Source of the DNA: Epiperipatus broadwayi
Taxonomy: Eukaryota > Onychophora > Udeonychophora > Euonychophora > Peripatidae
Assembly (NCBI GenBank): GCA_028023455.1
Contig: JAQFVV010000012.1
Location: 7,290,499-7,354,498, forward strand
Reading direction: 5' to 3'
Length of the DNA: 64,000 bases
Shown here piece by piece: positions 1 through 10,830 of the stretch (position 1 is the stretch's first letter; every line of letters begins with the position of its first letter). The position numbers were made by a program, and so were the translations under genes. Under the pieces are notes generated by a model. That model ran no database searches, was not told where the DNA came from, and saw only the letters and a program-made list of their open reading frames with translations.

Positions 1-90
1 ATATTTGTTAGAAACTTCACTTTCATTAATTTGTCAGGAGAAATGTTGAGCCAGTTTGAGTTTTCAAATGATTTATTGTTAATACCCCAT

Positions 91-414
91 TAACTGTAGC
101 ATTACTTATAATACTTCATTCATATACACTTTATTGCAAATAATTTTCTTAACCTTCTTTATTTTCTTACAGTTTCGATTGTCCAGCAGTCTTCGTCAGA
201 GCTATATCTTTTTTAATTAAGGTTAAAACTGTAAGGATATAGCTCTGACGAAGACTCCTGGACAGTCGAAACTGTAAGAAAATAAAGAAGGTTAAGAAAA
301 TTACTTGCATTAAAGTGTATATGAATGAAGTATTATAAGTAATATATATGATTATATGAAGATATGCAAAGAAAGTGAAGGAGAAGAATAACATAGTAAC
401 TGTAGCATTACTTA
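91..414. repeat. Foldback repeat flanked by an 18-bp direct repeat
   Basis: Arms at 101-208 and 236-343 are near-perfect reverse complements with a 27-base loop. TAACTGTAGCATTACTTA occurs at 91-108 and again at 397-414, like a target-site duplication. A third, single arm lies at 26938-27045. Each arm contains a CTGAYGA...GAAA core resembling a hammerhead ribozyme, described in the findings. The class is unknown; Penelope-like retroelements are one family known to carry such cores. I saw no coding sequence in it. Confidence 0.7.
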
Positions 415-518
415 AATGTCCAAAATATTTGAAGTATTTAATTTTTTATGTTTGACACTTTCAAAGATGATGATTGAATAGTGAGAATAAAATCTGCTAG
501 AAACATCCATAGCTTGGG

Positions 519-899
519 ATCAATGTTTTCAAAAACAGGCAAAACTCACTACACGTATTGCCACCACAGCAAGCTAGAGTAATCAATGGATGCCAGAAGA
601 GTTGTGCATAAAATCCCCATCTACTGCGTACTCATCCAATATCCCCAGACTAGTTTCTGGCTTATGGCCTTCGTCAGTGAGGAGCCTTGGATCTGAGAGC
701 ACTGCACCTAGATCTTAGGTTCTAATGCAACTCTCCAGCAGCCATCTTTATCTCCACTTTACAAAACCATCCATTGATTAGTCTAGCTTGCTGTGTGTGG
801 CAATATGTGTAGTGAGTTTTGCCTGTTTTAACAACAGTTATACACAAGCATAAGAAGTGGTGGTCATGTGATGTTTATTGGCTTAAAATCAATGTTTTC
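519..899. repeat. Short interspersed repeat with 12-bp duplication, copy 1
   Basis: The insert at 531-887 is flanked by perfect copies of ATCAATGTTTTC at 519-530 and 888-899. Its first 298 bases (532-829) have inverted termini of about 60 bp, starting AAAACAGGCAAAACTCACTA, around a core. The core is the reverse complement of sequence near 63560-63720. The last part (830-887) matches, in reverse, the start of copy 2 at 1921. It is non-coding, and 12 bp is an unusual duplication length for the common DNA-transposon superfamilies. Confidence 0.75.
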
Positions 900-1908
900 T
901 GTGAGACTAATGTACATTACCGATTATAGAAAAACACACAAACATAGTAGAATAAATTGGTAAAAAAAGTCAACTTATATATGAATATTCCACAGTCTAT
1001 CAAATAGTCACTTGAAAAATTTTACAAAGATGATTTATGGATAAAGTAGAAGTTATATGATGCTTAAAGAATGGTTTTATCAGCATAAAAACTGGACTGT
1101 AACTATATCTTTCAGATAAATTAGTTTTAACCAGTCTGTCTTTTCTTAGCTGTGAAACATGGTCATGATTTTCTCTGTCCTATTTTGATGTTCTTATGAC
1201 CACAGCTGTAACACAGCTGCACATTGGTTGAAAAGTACTATGATGATAACACTCCAATTTATACATTTTGTATAGGAAAATATTAGATTGAAAATCATAA
1301 AGGTATGTTATATCTTTCCATTGTCTCTTTCAGTTTACTGGATTTAAATATTTTTAAACCTATGTAGGCTGTTCTTGAATTTATGAGAAATTTATATCCT
1401 TCACTGACTTTCTCTTCAGTGTATACTTTATATCATTTTTTTTCTTCTCAGCACTAGCAGTTTTAAGCATGATTGGGGGAAATACAGAGACACATACGTT
1501 ATACTGCAACTATAACATTATTGTTTTTTTTTTTTAAAGTAAGGCAGAATCAATCACAACTTATTTATTCTGAATCAAAGCATAAATTCACATCAAACTT
1601 TACTTTCTGATTTATGTCAAATATTTTTTGTTAATTTTTAAAATAACTTTTTATTTTAATTAATTTTGTTTTATTATTATTATTATTATTATTTCATAAA
1701 ATATTCTCAATAATAAATTACAAGTAAGCATAAAGCTCTAAACAATAATAATATTGCACAACAAACTAATATAACAATTAAGAAATTAAAATAAATAAAA
1801 AAAATAAAAAATAAGAATATCATTAGCAAAATACAAGCATAAAATACATAATTTGAAATAAATAAAGTCATATAAATATAAAATTAAAAGAAAGAATATA
1901 TATATAAG
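900..1908. other. A+T-rich intron or spacer, no gene seen
   Basis: This stretch holds no recognisable coding segment. It contains T- and A-runs and a (TTA)n microsatellite around 1674-1693. It is presumed to be intron of the host gene. Confidence 0.5.
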
Positions 1909-2057
1909 AATATTAATATTTTAAGCCAATAAACATCACATGACCACCACTTATGCTTGTGTATAATTGTTGTTAAAACAGGCAAAACTCACTATACTCT
2001 AGCTTGCTGTGTGTGGCAATACATATAGTGAGTTTTGCCTGTTTTAATATTAATATT
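1909..2057. repeat. Short interspersed repeat with 12-bp duplication, copy 2
   Basis: The 125-bp insert at 1921-2045 is flanked by AATATTAATATT at 1909-1920 and 2046-2057. It is in the opposite orientation to copy 1 and shares both of its ends: TTAAGCCAATAAACATCACA at one side and GTTTTGCCTGTTTT at the other. Internally it retains only the short hairpin of the family. The duplicated target is itself a palindrome, so this copy's duplication is weaker evidence than that of copy 1. Confidence 0.65.
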
Positions 2058-2289
2058 TAATAATATAAATTTTTTTTGAAAGCTACATGTGAAATATTCT
2101 TTAAATACAATGAACATTCACATATTAATTATCATTGAACAAACTTAATAAAGTCAGTTGAAATTTATTTGAAAGATGAGTATTAAATTAGAAACCCTGA
2201 GATATAGAAATAGGTTTTTTAAACAAAATATATCTTGAATAGAAAAAGATTGAGATCTATCTAAAATAATGCACAAAGTATAATTTTGG

Positions 2290-4230
2290 AAAACGGATTA
2301 AGAAGATAGAATATAAGGAGAATAGTTACCCCAAATAGAAATATTGAGACCTAAAATCTCTGATAATAGGTAGTTAAATAAAAAGAAGATCTAATCTAGG
2401 AATAAATTTTGCTAAATAAAAGAACACATAATTTAAATCACATAAGTGTATTAACCAGAAGTATTTGGAATCATTATAAATTTTGAAATAATAATAGTTA
2501 TTTACAAAAAAAATATTATCACTAGTGTATATGTTATTAAAATATTTTGATCACAAATAATAATGTTGAATGAGAGAAAAAGAATTATAAGAAAATATAA
2601 TTTTTTTTGTTTTAATCAGATTTATTGATAGATAATTATACTATAGCCATTTTCTGATTAAAACTAAATCGTCATTTGCTGTTTTTTCCCCAGTCATCTA
2701 AAAGAGACAATATCATCAGCAAAAATGTAAATCTTTGATTTCTATTTCAGTTAAAATATATCATTAATAATAGATTAAAAACAAAAGAGGTTCAAGAACT
2801 GAGTCCCAAGGAAGTCCTTAATTAATTAACATTTCTGGTAGAATCATAAATGTTTATTGTCTGCTTTCTCTCTTTTAAATAACTTTTTATATCAAAACAA
2901 CCACAAAAAGCATAGGAATAAAAATAGTTTAATTAAAATTTTATGAGAAACAAAATCATATGTTTTAGATATCTAGATATGCAACCAATGACTTGAGATC
3001 ATTCTCTAATGATGGTGTTAGACTATGTATGTGACTATTTAAAACATCCAAGTTACTTCTACCAACAATAAAATCATATCAGATAATACTTTATTTTTGA
3101 TCAAACTATTTCCATCAATTTACAAATTATAGGTATATAATTCAAGTGTAGAATCACCATTTTAAAAGACCAGGATAATAATATTAAATTTCAAATATGC
3201 ATAAAGTGATCCAGAACATAAACATAAATTATATAAATAAACAAGAATAAGATGTCAAAACTATCTAATCTACCAAAATAAATATTTTTTGAACAATTAA
3301 ATACCACAACTGAGATTCTGAAATATCTGGATATAAAAAACTTAAAATGTGAATAGGATGACAAATTTTGTACTAGTACACTTAAACATATCAAATACAA
3401 GTATCTTTCAGTAAAAAAATTTCTTTAATAAATTTAATTTAGATTAGGAGAGTTTTTTTTTTTTTGTTAATCAAAGAATTGATTGTTTTCCATTTCAAAA
3501 ATATATTTTTATCTATAAGAAATTTGTGATAATATTAACATTTTAATTTTGTTATATCAAATTTATTTCAGCATCAAGATGTTTTTAAATTTATTAATGT
3601 TTTATTCAAAGATTTTAATAAACTTTGTTTCGTTTTGTTAACCAAAAGTGTCAGTTTTTCAAGCAAATGTCTTTTATTCTTGTTATCATTTCAAGCTCAT
3701 GCAATTAAGATTTACAAATATTCTGAAATTTTAAAAATGCAGTATTAATATTATTCAGTGCAAAGTTATTATCTCAATTTTGGCTATATCAATATTTCTT
3801 TACAACTCAAATGTTTTAATTTACTTTGTAAATTATCTATAATAAATACTTCTGACAAAGATTTATAATTCAAGTCTCAATTTAACCTAATAAAAATGAT
3901 CTAAGAGAGTCTGAGTTGAGTAAGTTATATGTATGGGTTAAAAAAAGGTTGATTGAAACCATAATTGTAAAGCAAATTCAAATAATCTACAGCAAGTCTA
4001 TAGATATTAATTGTTAAATAAACATTTAAATTACTCATTAATATAGCCAAAGTCAAATTTAAGTCTTATAACAAAATATTGAGCTTAGCAACAAAATCTA
4101 AAATTGTATATGTGTTTGATTTATACAAAGCCCATCACAAAAAACAAACTAAGAAGTCTACTGAGATAGATCGTGGTCTATCTCTATTTTAGTAGTTGGC
4201 AATTGTAAATCAAGTTCAGGTTTCATACAT
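2290..4230 (-). pseudogene. Decayed LINE (endonuclease and reverse transcriptase remnants)
   Basis: Read on the minus strand, pieces of a non-LTR retrotransposon appear in the expected order, though broken by stops and frameshifts. Near 3880-4020 there is an endonuclease-like stretch (LNLLYNYGFNQPFFNP, then TLLDHF). Near 2850-2890 is IKSYLKERKQTINIY. Near 2770-2815 is LPWDSVLEPLLFLIYY, corresponding to the GVPQGSVLGPLLFLIY block of jockey/CR1/Rex-type reverse transcriptases. Near 2710-2745 is IYIFADDIVSF, which holds the catalytic FADD. Near 2590-2640 is SINLIKTKKIIFS, and near 2300 a WGN segment. The match rests on short motifs and the outer ends are approximate. Confidence 0.6.
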
Positions 4231-5184
4231 TGGATTAGTTTTTTAATATAGATTTGTATTATATAAGCACACACATATCAATATATGTCTGTGCTTTGAA
4301 TAAAAATGAGTCAATAAAATGTACTTTTGAAAAGATAAAAAAACAACAACTATAACATGAATGCATTTTAACTAAATCTGTTTTAAAACTTATGTTATAG
4401 TTAAAGTTTATATATATTGAATATCATCTGGAAAAATTAGTATTACTAAAATTGTTTGCTTACTGGGTGGAAGTGAAAAGAAAATTGGGTGAAGAGAGAT
4501 AGATTTAATTGGATTTGTAAAGATGGAGAATAATATTGATAATGCTTTAAAATTGTTTTTTCTTAAATAGAAAAAGGAATATCTATATATATTTGTGTGT
4601 GTTACCGCAAGGAGGCTTTATTAGTTGTTGTTTTTTTAACTAGGTTTGCTGTTAAATAATTTTTTAATTTAAGAAAGAGTGATTTGAGAAAGAAGATAAT
4701 GTTTTTGAGGTGTAAGGTTAGAAAATGCATGATTATCGATAGCTATTAAAAGAAAGAAAAGTTTTTATGCTTTTGTATAAAGGGATTTGAAGAGTAGTAG
4801 AGGAAGCGTAAAGTTAAATATAGAGTAGGGGACTTGAAAAATAAGGAATATGAATTGCATTTGTATCCCACAATATAATTTAAGAAAGAAATTAGACATG
4901 CTGTGGTAGAGTGTACCATATGTGATGAGGTTTATCATTTGAAATACTTAAATAAGATTAGGAAGGATGTAACAGATTTATGATTATTTAGACAGTGTGT
5001 AAATGTGATAAGAGCAGTGAAAAAATGGTTTATAGGTGTAGATAGTAAAGAGAAAGTCAGAAGAAATGGTGTAAAATGTAGATGAGGAAGATATAATTAG
5101 AGTATGTTTTTAGTGGAGTGACAAGAGATATGGGTGAAAAAATAGGTAGTGCAAAAGAGATGGTTAGCCAAAGAATAAGTAAGT

Positions 5185-5800
5185 CACAGAGGAAGAAGTA
5201 AAGGATATAGAAGCAAAATTAAAATCATTAGAGATGAAGTGTGAGCAGATAAAGGAATTATTGAATAGAAATGAGAATGAAAAAATAGATAAGGAAAGTC
5301 CAGAAAGTGGAAGAGAAGGTTATGGATGAAGTAGGGAAAGTAAACTATTAGGCAGTATTGATGGGAGATTCACTTATTAGAGAATGTGGAGATATAATTG
5401 CAAGGGAAAATAGAAACATGTATGTAAGAATATGTCTGCCTGGAGCTAGAATTAGGAATGTTACAGATAAGGTAAAGAAACAAGGGAGTATAGATGTGTA
5501 TGTTATGGTAAGAACAAAAAATTTGTCAGAGCCATCGGAAAGAATAATGGATGAGTACATAGAATTGATTAGTAATTTGAGTAAGATGAAAGGAAGAGTA
5601 GGAAGTGTTGGATTATTACCAAGATTTGATAATAGGTATATGTTAGATAGCGCACGTTCTATAAATGAGAGATTGAAAAAATCATGTGAGAGAAATGATG
5701 TTATGTTTGTAGATGTCTGAGATTTTTCTATTAGTAAGAGGGAGTTACATAGAAAAGATGGATTGCATTTAGTGAAATTTATAAAGAAATATAGTTTGGG
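5185..5800 (+). pseudogene. LINE ORF1: coiled coil plus SGNH (GDSL) esterase
   Basis: A heptad-rich segment, EEVKDIEAKLKSLEMKCEQI, lies at about 5190-5260. It is followed by an esterase-like domain, open at 5358-5720. The SGNH blocks are visible: the nucleophile block MGDSLI near residue 2, VMVRTKN in the place of the usual GTN block, GLLPR, and after a stop the terminal block DGLHL that carries the catalytic histidine. Upstream, near 4905-4945, CTICDEVYHLK resembles part of a PHD-type zinc finger. Esterase-type ORF1 proteins are known from CR1 and L2 LINEs and are thought to act with the RNA in retrotransposition. The stop at 5718 and frame changes make this copy a pseudogene. Copy B carries the same domain at about 50290-50790. 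Confidence 0.7.
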
Positions 5801-5979
5801 AAACTTATAAAGAGGGTGGGTTTTTAAATTGCATTATTATCAGAAAGAAGTAGAATGGACGGATGTAAGAAATAAACAAAAGGTAGCTGATTTAGATATA
5901 AATGTAGATGGAATGGGTCTGTAAAATTAATGGTAAGCAAGTTACTTACAAATGTAATGGAAAAGAAAGAGTCAAAAGA

Positions 5980-7030
5980 ATTTATAAAAGAGTAGTTAGG
6001 AAAGAAGAAATTGTTAAAATTGGATATTTGAATATGCAAGGTGGTAGGAGACCAGAAAAGTGGCTGGAATTAAACAAAGCAGTTAAAAGATAAGAGCTTG
6101 AGGTACTAGCAGTAGTGGAAACACATCTAAGAAAAGAAGAACCTATACTGGAAGACTTGGTATGGCAGGGTATAAATAGAAAAGAAAAAGAAAAAAGGGA
6201 TGGTGGTATAGGAGTTATGTCAAAAAATATTTAAATACTGTTAAATGTCAAGAACATTTGTGGTTTGAGATAAGGTTAGGAAGACAAAAATGGATGGTGG
6301 CTATAGTGTATATAGCCACTGGAGATAGTCAAACTATAATGGAGTGGAACAGTAGTATAATGCCTAGTTAAGGATATACAGAGTTTCAAAAAAAAAGGGA
6401 AAGAAAATAATGGTTATAGGGGATATGAATGGGCATATTGAAGAAATTGATGATGTAGATAACAAGAATGGACAGCTTTTGAAGAATTTTTGTCAGAGAG
6501 TGAATTTGAGCATTGGAAATTTATCAAATATTTATGAGGGACAATACACATGGTCTAGAAATAATATATTTCACACAATAGATTATGTATTAGTAGAGAA
6601 AGAGGGAATGAATAAAGTATGGAAAATTAAAGTGTTTGATAATGAAGAGAGAGTATGTAATAGTGATCATAATTTCTTTATAATAGAAATGGTTAGTAAT
6701 GTGATGGAAAATAGTAATAAAAGTAGAAAGGATAGTGAAAGATGTGGATGGAGAATGAATGATAAGAATAAGTTAGAAGAATATAAAATAAAAGTTGAAG
6801 AAATCATGGAAGAGTTGGTTGGGGATGAATATAAGGACTGGTGTGGTGAAGTAGAAAAAGTGGCAAATAGGGTTTTAGGTGAGAATATTCAGAAGAATAA
6901 AAGTAATAGAAAAGTGAGAGTTAGTAAAAGTGTAAAAGAGAGGAAAAAAGCATGCAGAGAATATAAGTGTGCTATTAAGAACAAAGAAAGTGAAAAAGAT
7001 GTTAATGTTAAATGGGAAAAGTATTTTTAA
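5980..7030 (+). pseudogene. LINE ORF2: apurinic-type endonuclease domain
   Basis: The domain begins near 6000 with KIGYLNMQGGR, the N-terminal block of EEP-family endonucleases, followed by VVETHLRKEE. The C-terminal half is open at 6410-7030: VIGDMNGHI (usual GDFNAHI), YTWSRNNIFHTIDYVLV and CNSDHNFFI, whose SDH triad is the end of the active site. In LINEs this enzyme nicks the target to start reverse transcription. Two frame breaks, at about 6080 and 6230-6400, separate the halves. After residue 120 the open frame continues into a lysine- and glutamate-rich linker leading to the reverse transcriptase. Confidence 0.8.
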
Positions 7031-7249
7031 AAAAGTTGGCTAAAATAGATAATTATATAGAGAGAATGAAATTAAATAGTAAATTGTTGGAGGATATTAA
7101 TAAAAGTGGAAGAGATGGGAGTAAAAAATTTTGGAAATACATTAAAAGAAGGAATGTAGGGGAGAGAAATAGTATTACTAGATGATGAAGGAATAGAGAG
7201 TAGGTCTAGAGAAAATTAGAGACAATCTTAAATAAGTATGTAACGAATA

Positions 7250-8210
7250 TACAAAAGATGTTAGATGTGAAGGACAGAGTGATAACAAACATGAAAGCAT
7301 ATAGTAATGGAAATATTAGGTTTACCGAAAATGAATTGAATGAGGCAGGGAAGAAATTGAAAAAGTGGAAAGGCAAGAGGTTTAGATGGATGGGCAGCAG
7401 AGATGGTAATGAATTTAGGAAATAGGGCAAAATTAAATCTATTATCATGTTTTAATAAGATGGCACAGAAGAGAGATTTTCCAGATAGTTGGAATAATAC
7501 AAGAGTAAGGCTATTATTTAAAGGAAAGGGTAAAGATCATAGAAAGTTAAACAATTATAGACCAATAGTGGTAACATCAGTTTTATATAAAGTTTTCTCA
7601 TATATGGTGGCTGGAAGAGTTGTAAAATGGATGGAAGAAAATAATATAGTAGGAGAAATACAAGGAGTTTTTCGATCAGATAGGCATATAGGAGATAGTT
7701 TATTTGTAACACAACTTATAGATATGAGTAGAAATACAGGTAGGCAGTTATATATGGTTTTTATAGATATAGAGAAGGCATATGATAGAGTAAATAGAAA
7801 TAGATTATGGGTAAGTTTAATAAATTTGGGAATGAATAGAGCTTTAGTATATCTTATATTATTATATGTATCAATCAGGGAATATAGAATGGTTTAAAGT
7901 AAAAAATGGGATGGGACTAAGGCAAGAATGTCCTATGTCACCTATTTTGTTTTTGTTGTAATTGAGAGAAATAAAGAGAGCAATAGAAAGACTAGGAAGG
8001 AAGGTGGAGATACCATTAATAGGTGGCAAGAGAGTATATACATTATTGGGTCTTTTATTTGCGGATGATGTCTTGTGCACCGAAAGTAGAGAAGATATGG
8101 AAGTTATGCTGAAGACATGTGCAAGGGCGGGTAAAGAGATGGGAATTAAATTTAGTGAAGAAAAATCAAAAGTAATGATGATTAATACTGGGAAAAGAGA
8201 AGAGAAATAA
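7250..8210 (+). pseudogene. LINE ORF2: reverse transcriptase domain
   Basis: Polymerase motifs occur in order. FTENELNEAGKKLKKW is near 7320. RPIVVTSVLYKVFSYMV is at about 7560-7610. VFIDIEKAYDRVNR, motif A with its first catalytic aspartate, is near 7757-7800. GLRQECPMSPILF, motif B, is near 7915-7955. LLFADDVLC, motif C with the catalytic DD pair, is near 8050-8080. The frame is open at 7403-7897 and 7962-8210, with a break between the two. The catalytic residues survive in this copy, whereas copies B and C have lost this region by deletion. Confidence 0.85.
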
Positions 8211-8299
8211 TTTTTATTGGGGTATATAAAATTAAGTGCGATGACTATTTGGGAATATTCTTAAGTATTCAGAGAAATTGCTTGGATGAATAGGAGAAA

Positions 8300-9125
8300 A
8301 ATTGATAAATGAAGCAAAGAAAAGAAAGGGATTGATAAAGAAATTAGCAGTGTTTTCATATAATAAATATGATGTAACTAGAATTGTATGGAAGGGTGTG
8401 CAGTAGCAGGTTTAACATATGGTAATGATGTGTTGTGTTATTTAAATGAGTGTTAGATTACTTAGAAAAAGTACAAAGAGAAGTAGGAAGACATGCATTA
8501 GATGCTGATGTGTGGAAAGCAAAGGAGACAATTCAATGAGAAATGGGATGATCAAGTTTTTATATGAGAGATGCAAAAAGCAAAATGACAATGTTCGTAA
8601 ATTGCAATTTATGGATAATGAAAGTAATAGCCAAAATAGTATTTAATTGGGTTATGAGTAAAGGACAGGCAACAAGATGGGTGAGAAAGGTAGTATGGTA
8701 TGCAGAAGATTTGGATAAAGAATTTATGTCAGTATACTTATACAAAAGGTGGGATTATTGTATTAGGAAAATTTTTGAGTGTAATAGTTGCAAGGAATGG
8801 GATAAAGGAATAGATGCATTAATAAAGAATAGGGAGTTGGAGAGATGGAGAACTAGTATGGAGAGTAAAAAGAGTTTAAATATATATAGAAGTAAACAGA
8901 ATATTGGGTGCAAGTTAATTTATGATAATAGCAAGGAAAGTAGTTTACTGTTTAAGGCTTGAACGGGATCTTTAGCAACAAGGGAATATACACAAAAATG
9001 GAAAAAGGTGAGTGATTTAGTCTGCATGTTGGGTAAGGAAGGCATAGAAAATATTAAGCATCTGTTAATTGAATGTAAATGCCTACAAGCAGAAAGAGTA
9101 CAAAATGAAGTTGTGGAAGTATAAA
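8300..9125 (+). pseudogene. LINE ORF2 C-terminal region with zinc knuckle
   Basis: This is the thumb and C-terminal part of the LINE polyprotein, open at 8564-8962. After a stop it continues to a knuckle-like segment, CMLGKEGIENIKHLLIECK, at about 9025-9085. The segment has an H-x4-C ending like zinc-binding domains found at the C-terminus of some LINE proteins; copy C shows CWLCKEGMESI at the same place, suggesting the first pair was CxxC. The WNW-like pattern around FNWVMSKGQATRWVRKVVWY is repeated in copies B and C. The function of the zinc domain in this family is inferred to be nucleic-acid binding. Confidence 0.65.
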
Positions 9126-9496
9126 TATAAACAAAGTGATTATACCAAAAGTGGGTTCTTAGTTTTTATGCTGGATTTGGGGAAACATAAAATGAATTTA
9201 GATATAAAAGCCTGTAGTTGACAAAGATTTTGTTGTGAAAATGAGATGCACAAGGATAGAGAAGAATATGGGAAAAACTTAGGGTGGGGAATGGAAAGGG
9301 AAGGTAAGGTGACTTACAGGTTTCTCTGGCATAGTGGCTGAGAGATTCCTGACTCTGAAAAAGAAGCTACAGTGCATCAGATCACATTGACAGTTTAATG
9401 TATTTTGATAATTAAGCTGAACTTTTATTAATTAAATTGAGTTGAATTAATGTTGTTGTATTAGGTTAATTTTATTTTATATATATGCATTTTTAG

Positions 9497-9619
9497 GATG
9501 GTTTACAGTTTGTGTGGCTAAACAAAATCTAGAAGAAGAATTTAAAGACTTGGATATGCTAACAAAGCTATTGCAACCACCTGGAAAAGATAGAGCAGAA
9601 CCTCTTATCGAAATTGCTG
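9497..9619 (+). CDS. Internal exon of an unrecognised host gene
   Basis: This 123-bp segment lies between a splice acceptor (GCATTTTTAG, ending at 9496) and a donor (GTAATT, starting at 9620). Reading with two bases completing a split codon, it is open throughout and encodes WFTVCVAKQNLEEEF, then KDLDMLTKLLQPPGKDRAEP, then LIEIA. Both boundaries are phase 1, so the exon is symmetric. It does not resemble the LINE, hAT or mariner proteins nearby, and its composition is more protein-like than the surrounding A+T-rich DNA. It lies 107 bp after the end of LINE copy A. I do not recognise the protein; its predicted helices could suit a helical-repeat or adaptor protein, but that is speculation. The next coding exon in matching phase is at 43831. 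Confidence 0.65.
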
Positions 9620-10075
9620 GTAATTGCTATTTTTATCATAATTAAAAAAATTCCTGCTTTGCTATATTAGGTTTTGTGTTACAATGATTCATAATTAATA
9701 TCTAGTACTATAAATTAATGTCTATACCAGAAGAAGCCAAAAGAAGTAAAAACTACCTGTTTTCTGCCAACTTTTTTGCTTTGATTTTAATTACTGCTCA
9801 CAGTTTGGATTTTAGAGAGTCAAGAAAATATGAATAATAAAATATAGTAAATAAATAATTGCATTAATAATAAATAAGGGAAAATTAACATTATTACTAC
9901 ATGTTTTTTTTAATTTTTGAAATTTTTATTTAATTAATATTAAAGGGGGGGATTAATGAATTAAAACTCCACTTTTTATTATCTGCCAAAAGTTTCATTA
10001 TAGATTTCCTACTTAGCATTGCTTGAACTAAAATATAAGTTTTAAAAACTGCAAAATGCAAATAATTTTTTACCC
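9620..10075 (+). other. Intron, no gene seen
   Basis: A+T-rich sequence directly after the exon donor. It contains a G-run at 9946-9952 and no coding segment that I can support. Confidence 0.5.
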
Positions 10076-10129
10076 ATGCCGTTTATTATTTTTTATTTTT
10101 ATTTTTCGACTGTCTGGAGATCTTATATT

Positions 10130-10830
10130 ATTGCCATTTATGATTTTGCCAGAAAGTTGAAACATAGTGTGACAGAATCTATGGCTGTTTGCCCCATAGT
10201 TGGCTGTGCCAAAATATGGGGCAGTGTGGGTTTTTCTCCAGAAGAGGGGGATGCGTTTAACTATGTCGGACCTAGGGTCTTTGGGTAGGATGCCAAGAAT
10301 GACACAATGAAGTAACTAACTAATGTTTATGCCTACTTTCAATGGGCTAGCTGTAGGTTTGCACCATAAATCCAGACACAATTTATGCTAATTCATCCAT
10401 ACCTCACTCCTCTTTCGGATTTCACACATGCCTCAGAATTTCAAACCCAGGGAGAATGTTGTACTTGGCTCTCTTCAGAGATGAATTTATCTTAGAAGTC
10501 ACAATACATTTATATGGGTTCCAATCTAGTAGAAGACTCATTTAATCATATTACTGTATTATAATATACAAGATATGTGTGTATGCATATGTATGATGAT
10601 TGATTGATGAGTGGGTGGAGATATGGTGTGAGTGTATAGATAATTTATAAAGTAATTTCAAATCTAAAGTGTAGTCAAGGGACTTTAAGGTGGTCTTGAT
10701 CTTTGCACCATCCAGAAACATATCTGGATGTCCAAATGCAAACATATACATTCCACATACAAATAAATTTAATGGTTATTTCTCTAGAGCTAGGTCAAGA
10801 TCACAAGAACCCTGGGAAATATGACTGAAC
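10130..10830. other. G+C-richer island, unclassified
   Basis: This stretch is visibly less A+T-rich than its surroundings, for example near 10190-10300 and 10380-10480. The only open frame (10076-10288) is short and not recognisable. It could be an old transposon fragment or a conserved non-coding element. I found no terminal repeats, tRNA-like boxes or splice-flanked frame. Confidence 0.35.

Larger units (their letters stand above)
4390..9390 (+). mobile_element. Esterase-bearing LINE, near full length (copy A)
   Basis: This non-LTR retrotransposon of about 5 kb has the order coiled coil, SGNH esterase, endonuclease, reverse transcriptase, C-terminal zinc knuckle. It lies on the same strand as the host exons. 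The start is set by homology to copy B at about 49325; both share GTTAAA then ATATATCATCTGGAAAAATT. The 3' end is the shared block TGGCTGAGAGATTC followed by a short CATCA/CACAT-like run near 9375-9390. ORF1 esterase plus endonuclease and reverse transcriptase, with a short-repeat tail, fits the CR1/L2 group, but the C-terminal zinc motif is less typical. All reading frames are broken, so it is not active. Confidence 0.85.

Noticed and set aside
1670-1695. (TTA)n tract as a CRISPR-like or regulatory repeat.
   Set aside because: It is a simple trinucleotide microsatellite, common in A+T-rich animal DNA. No repeat-spacer array exists anywhere in the window.
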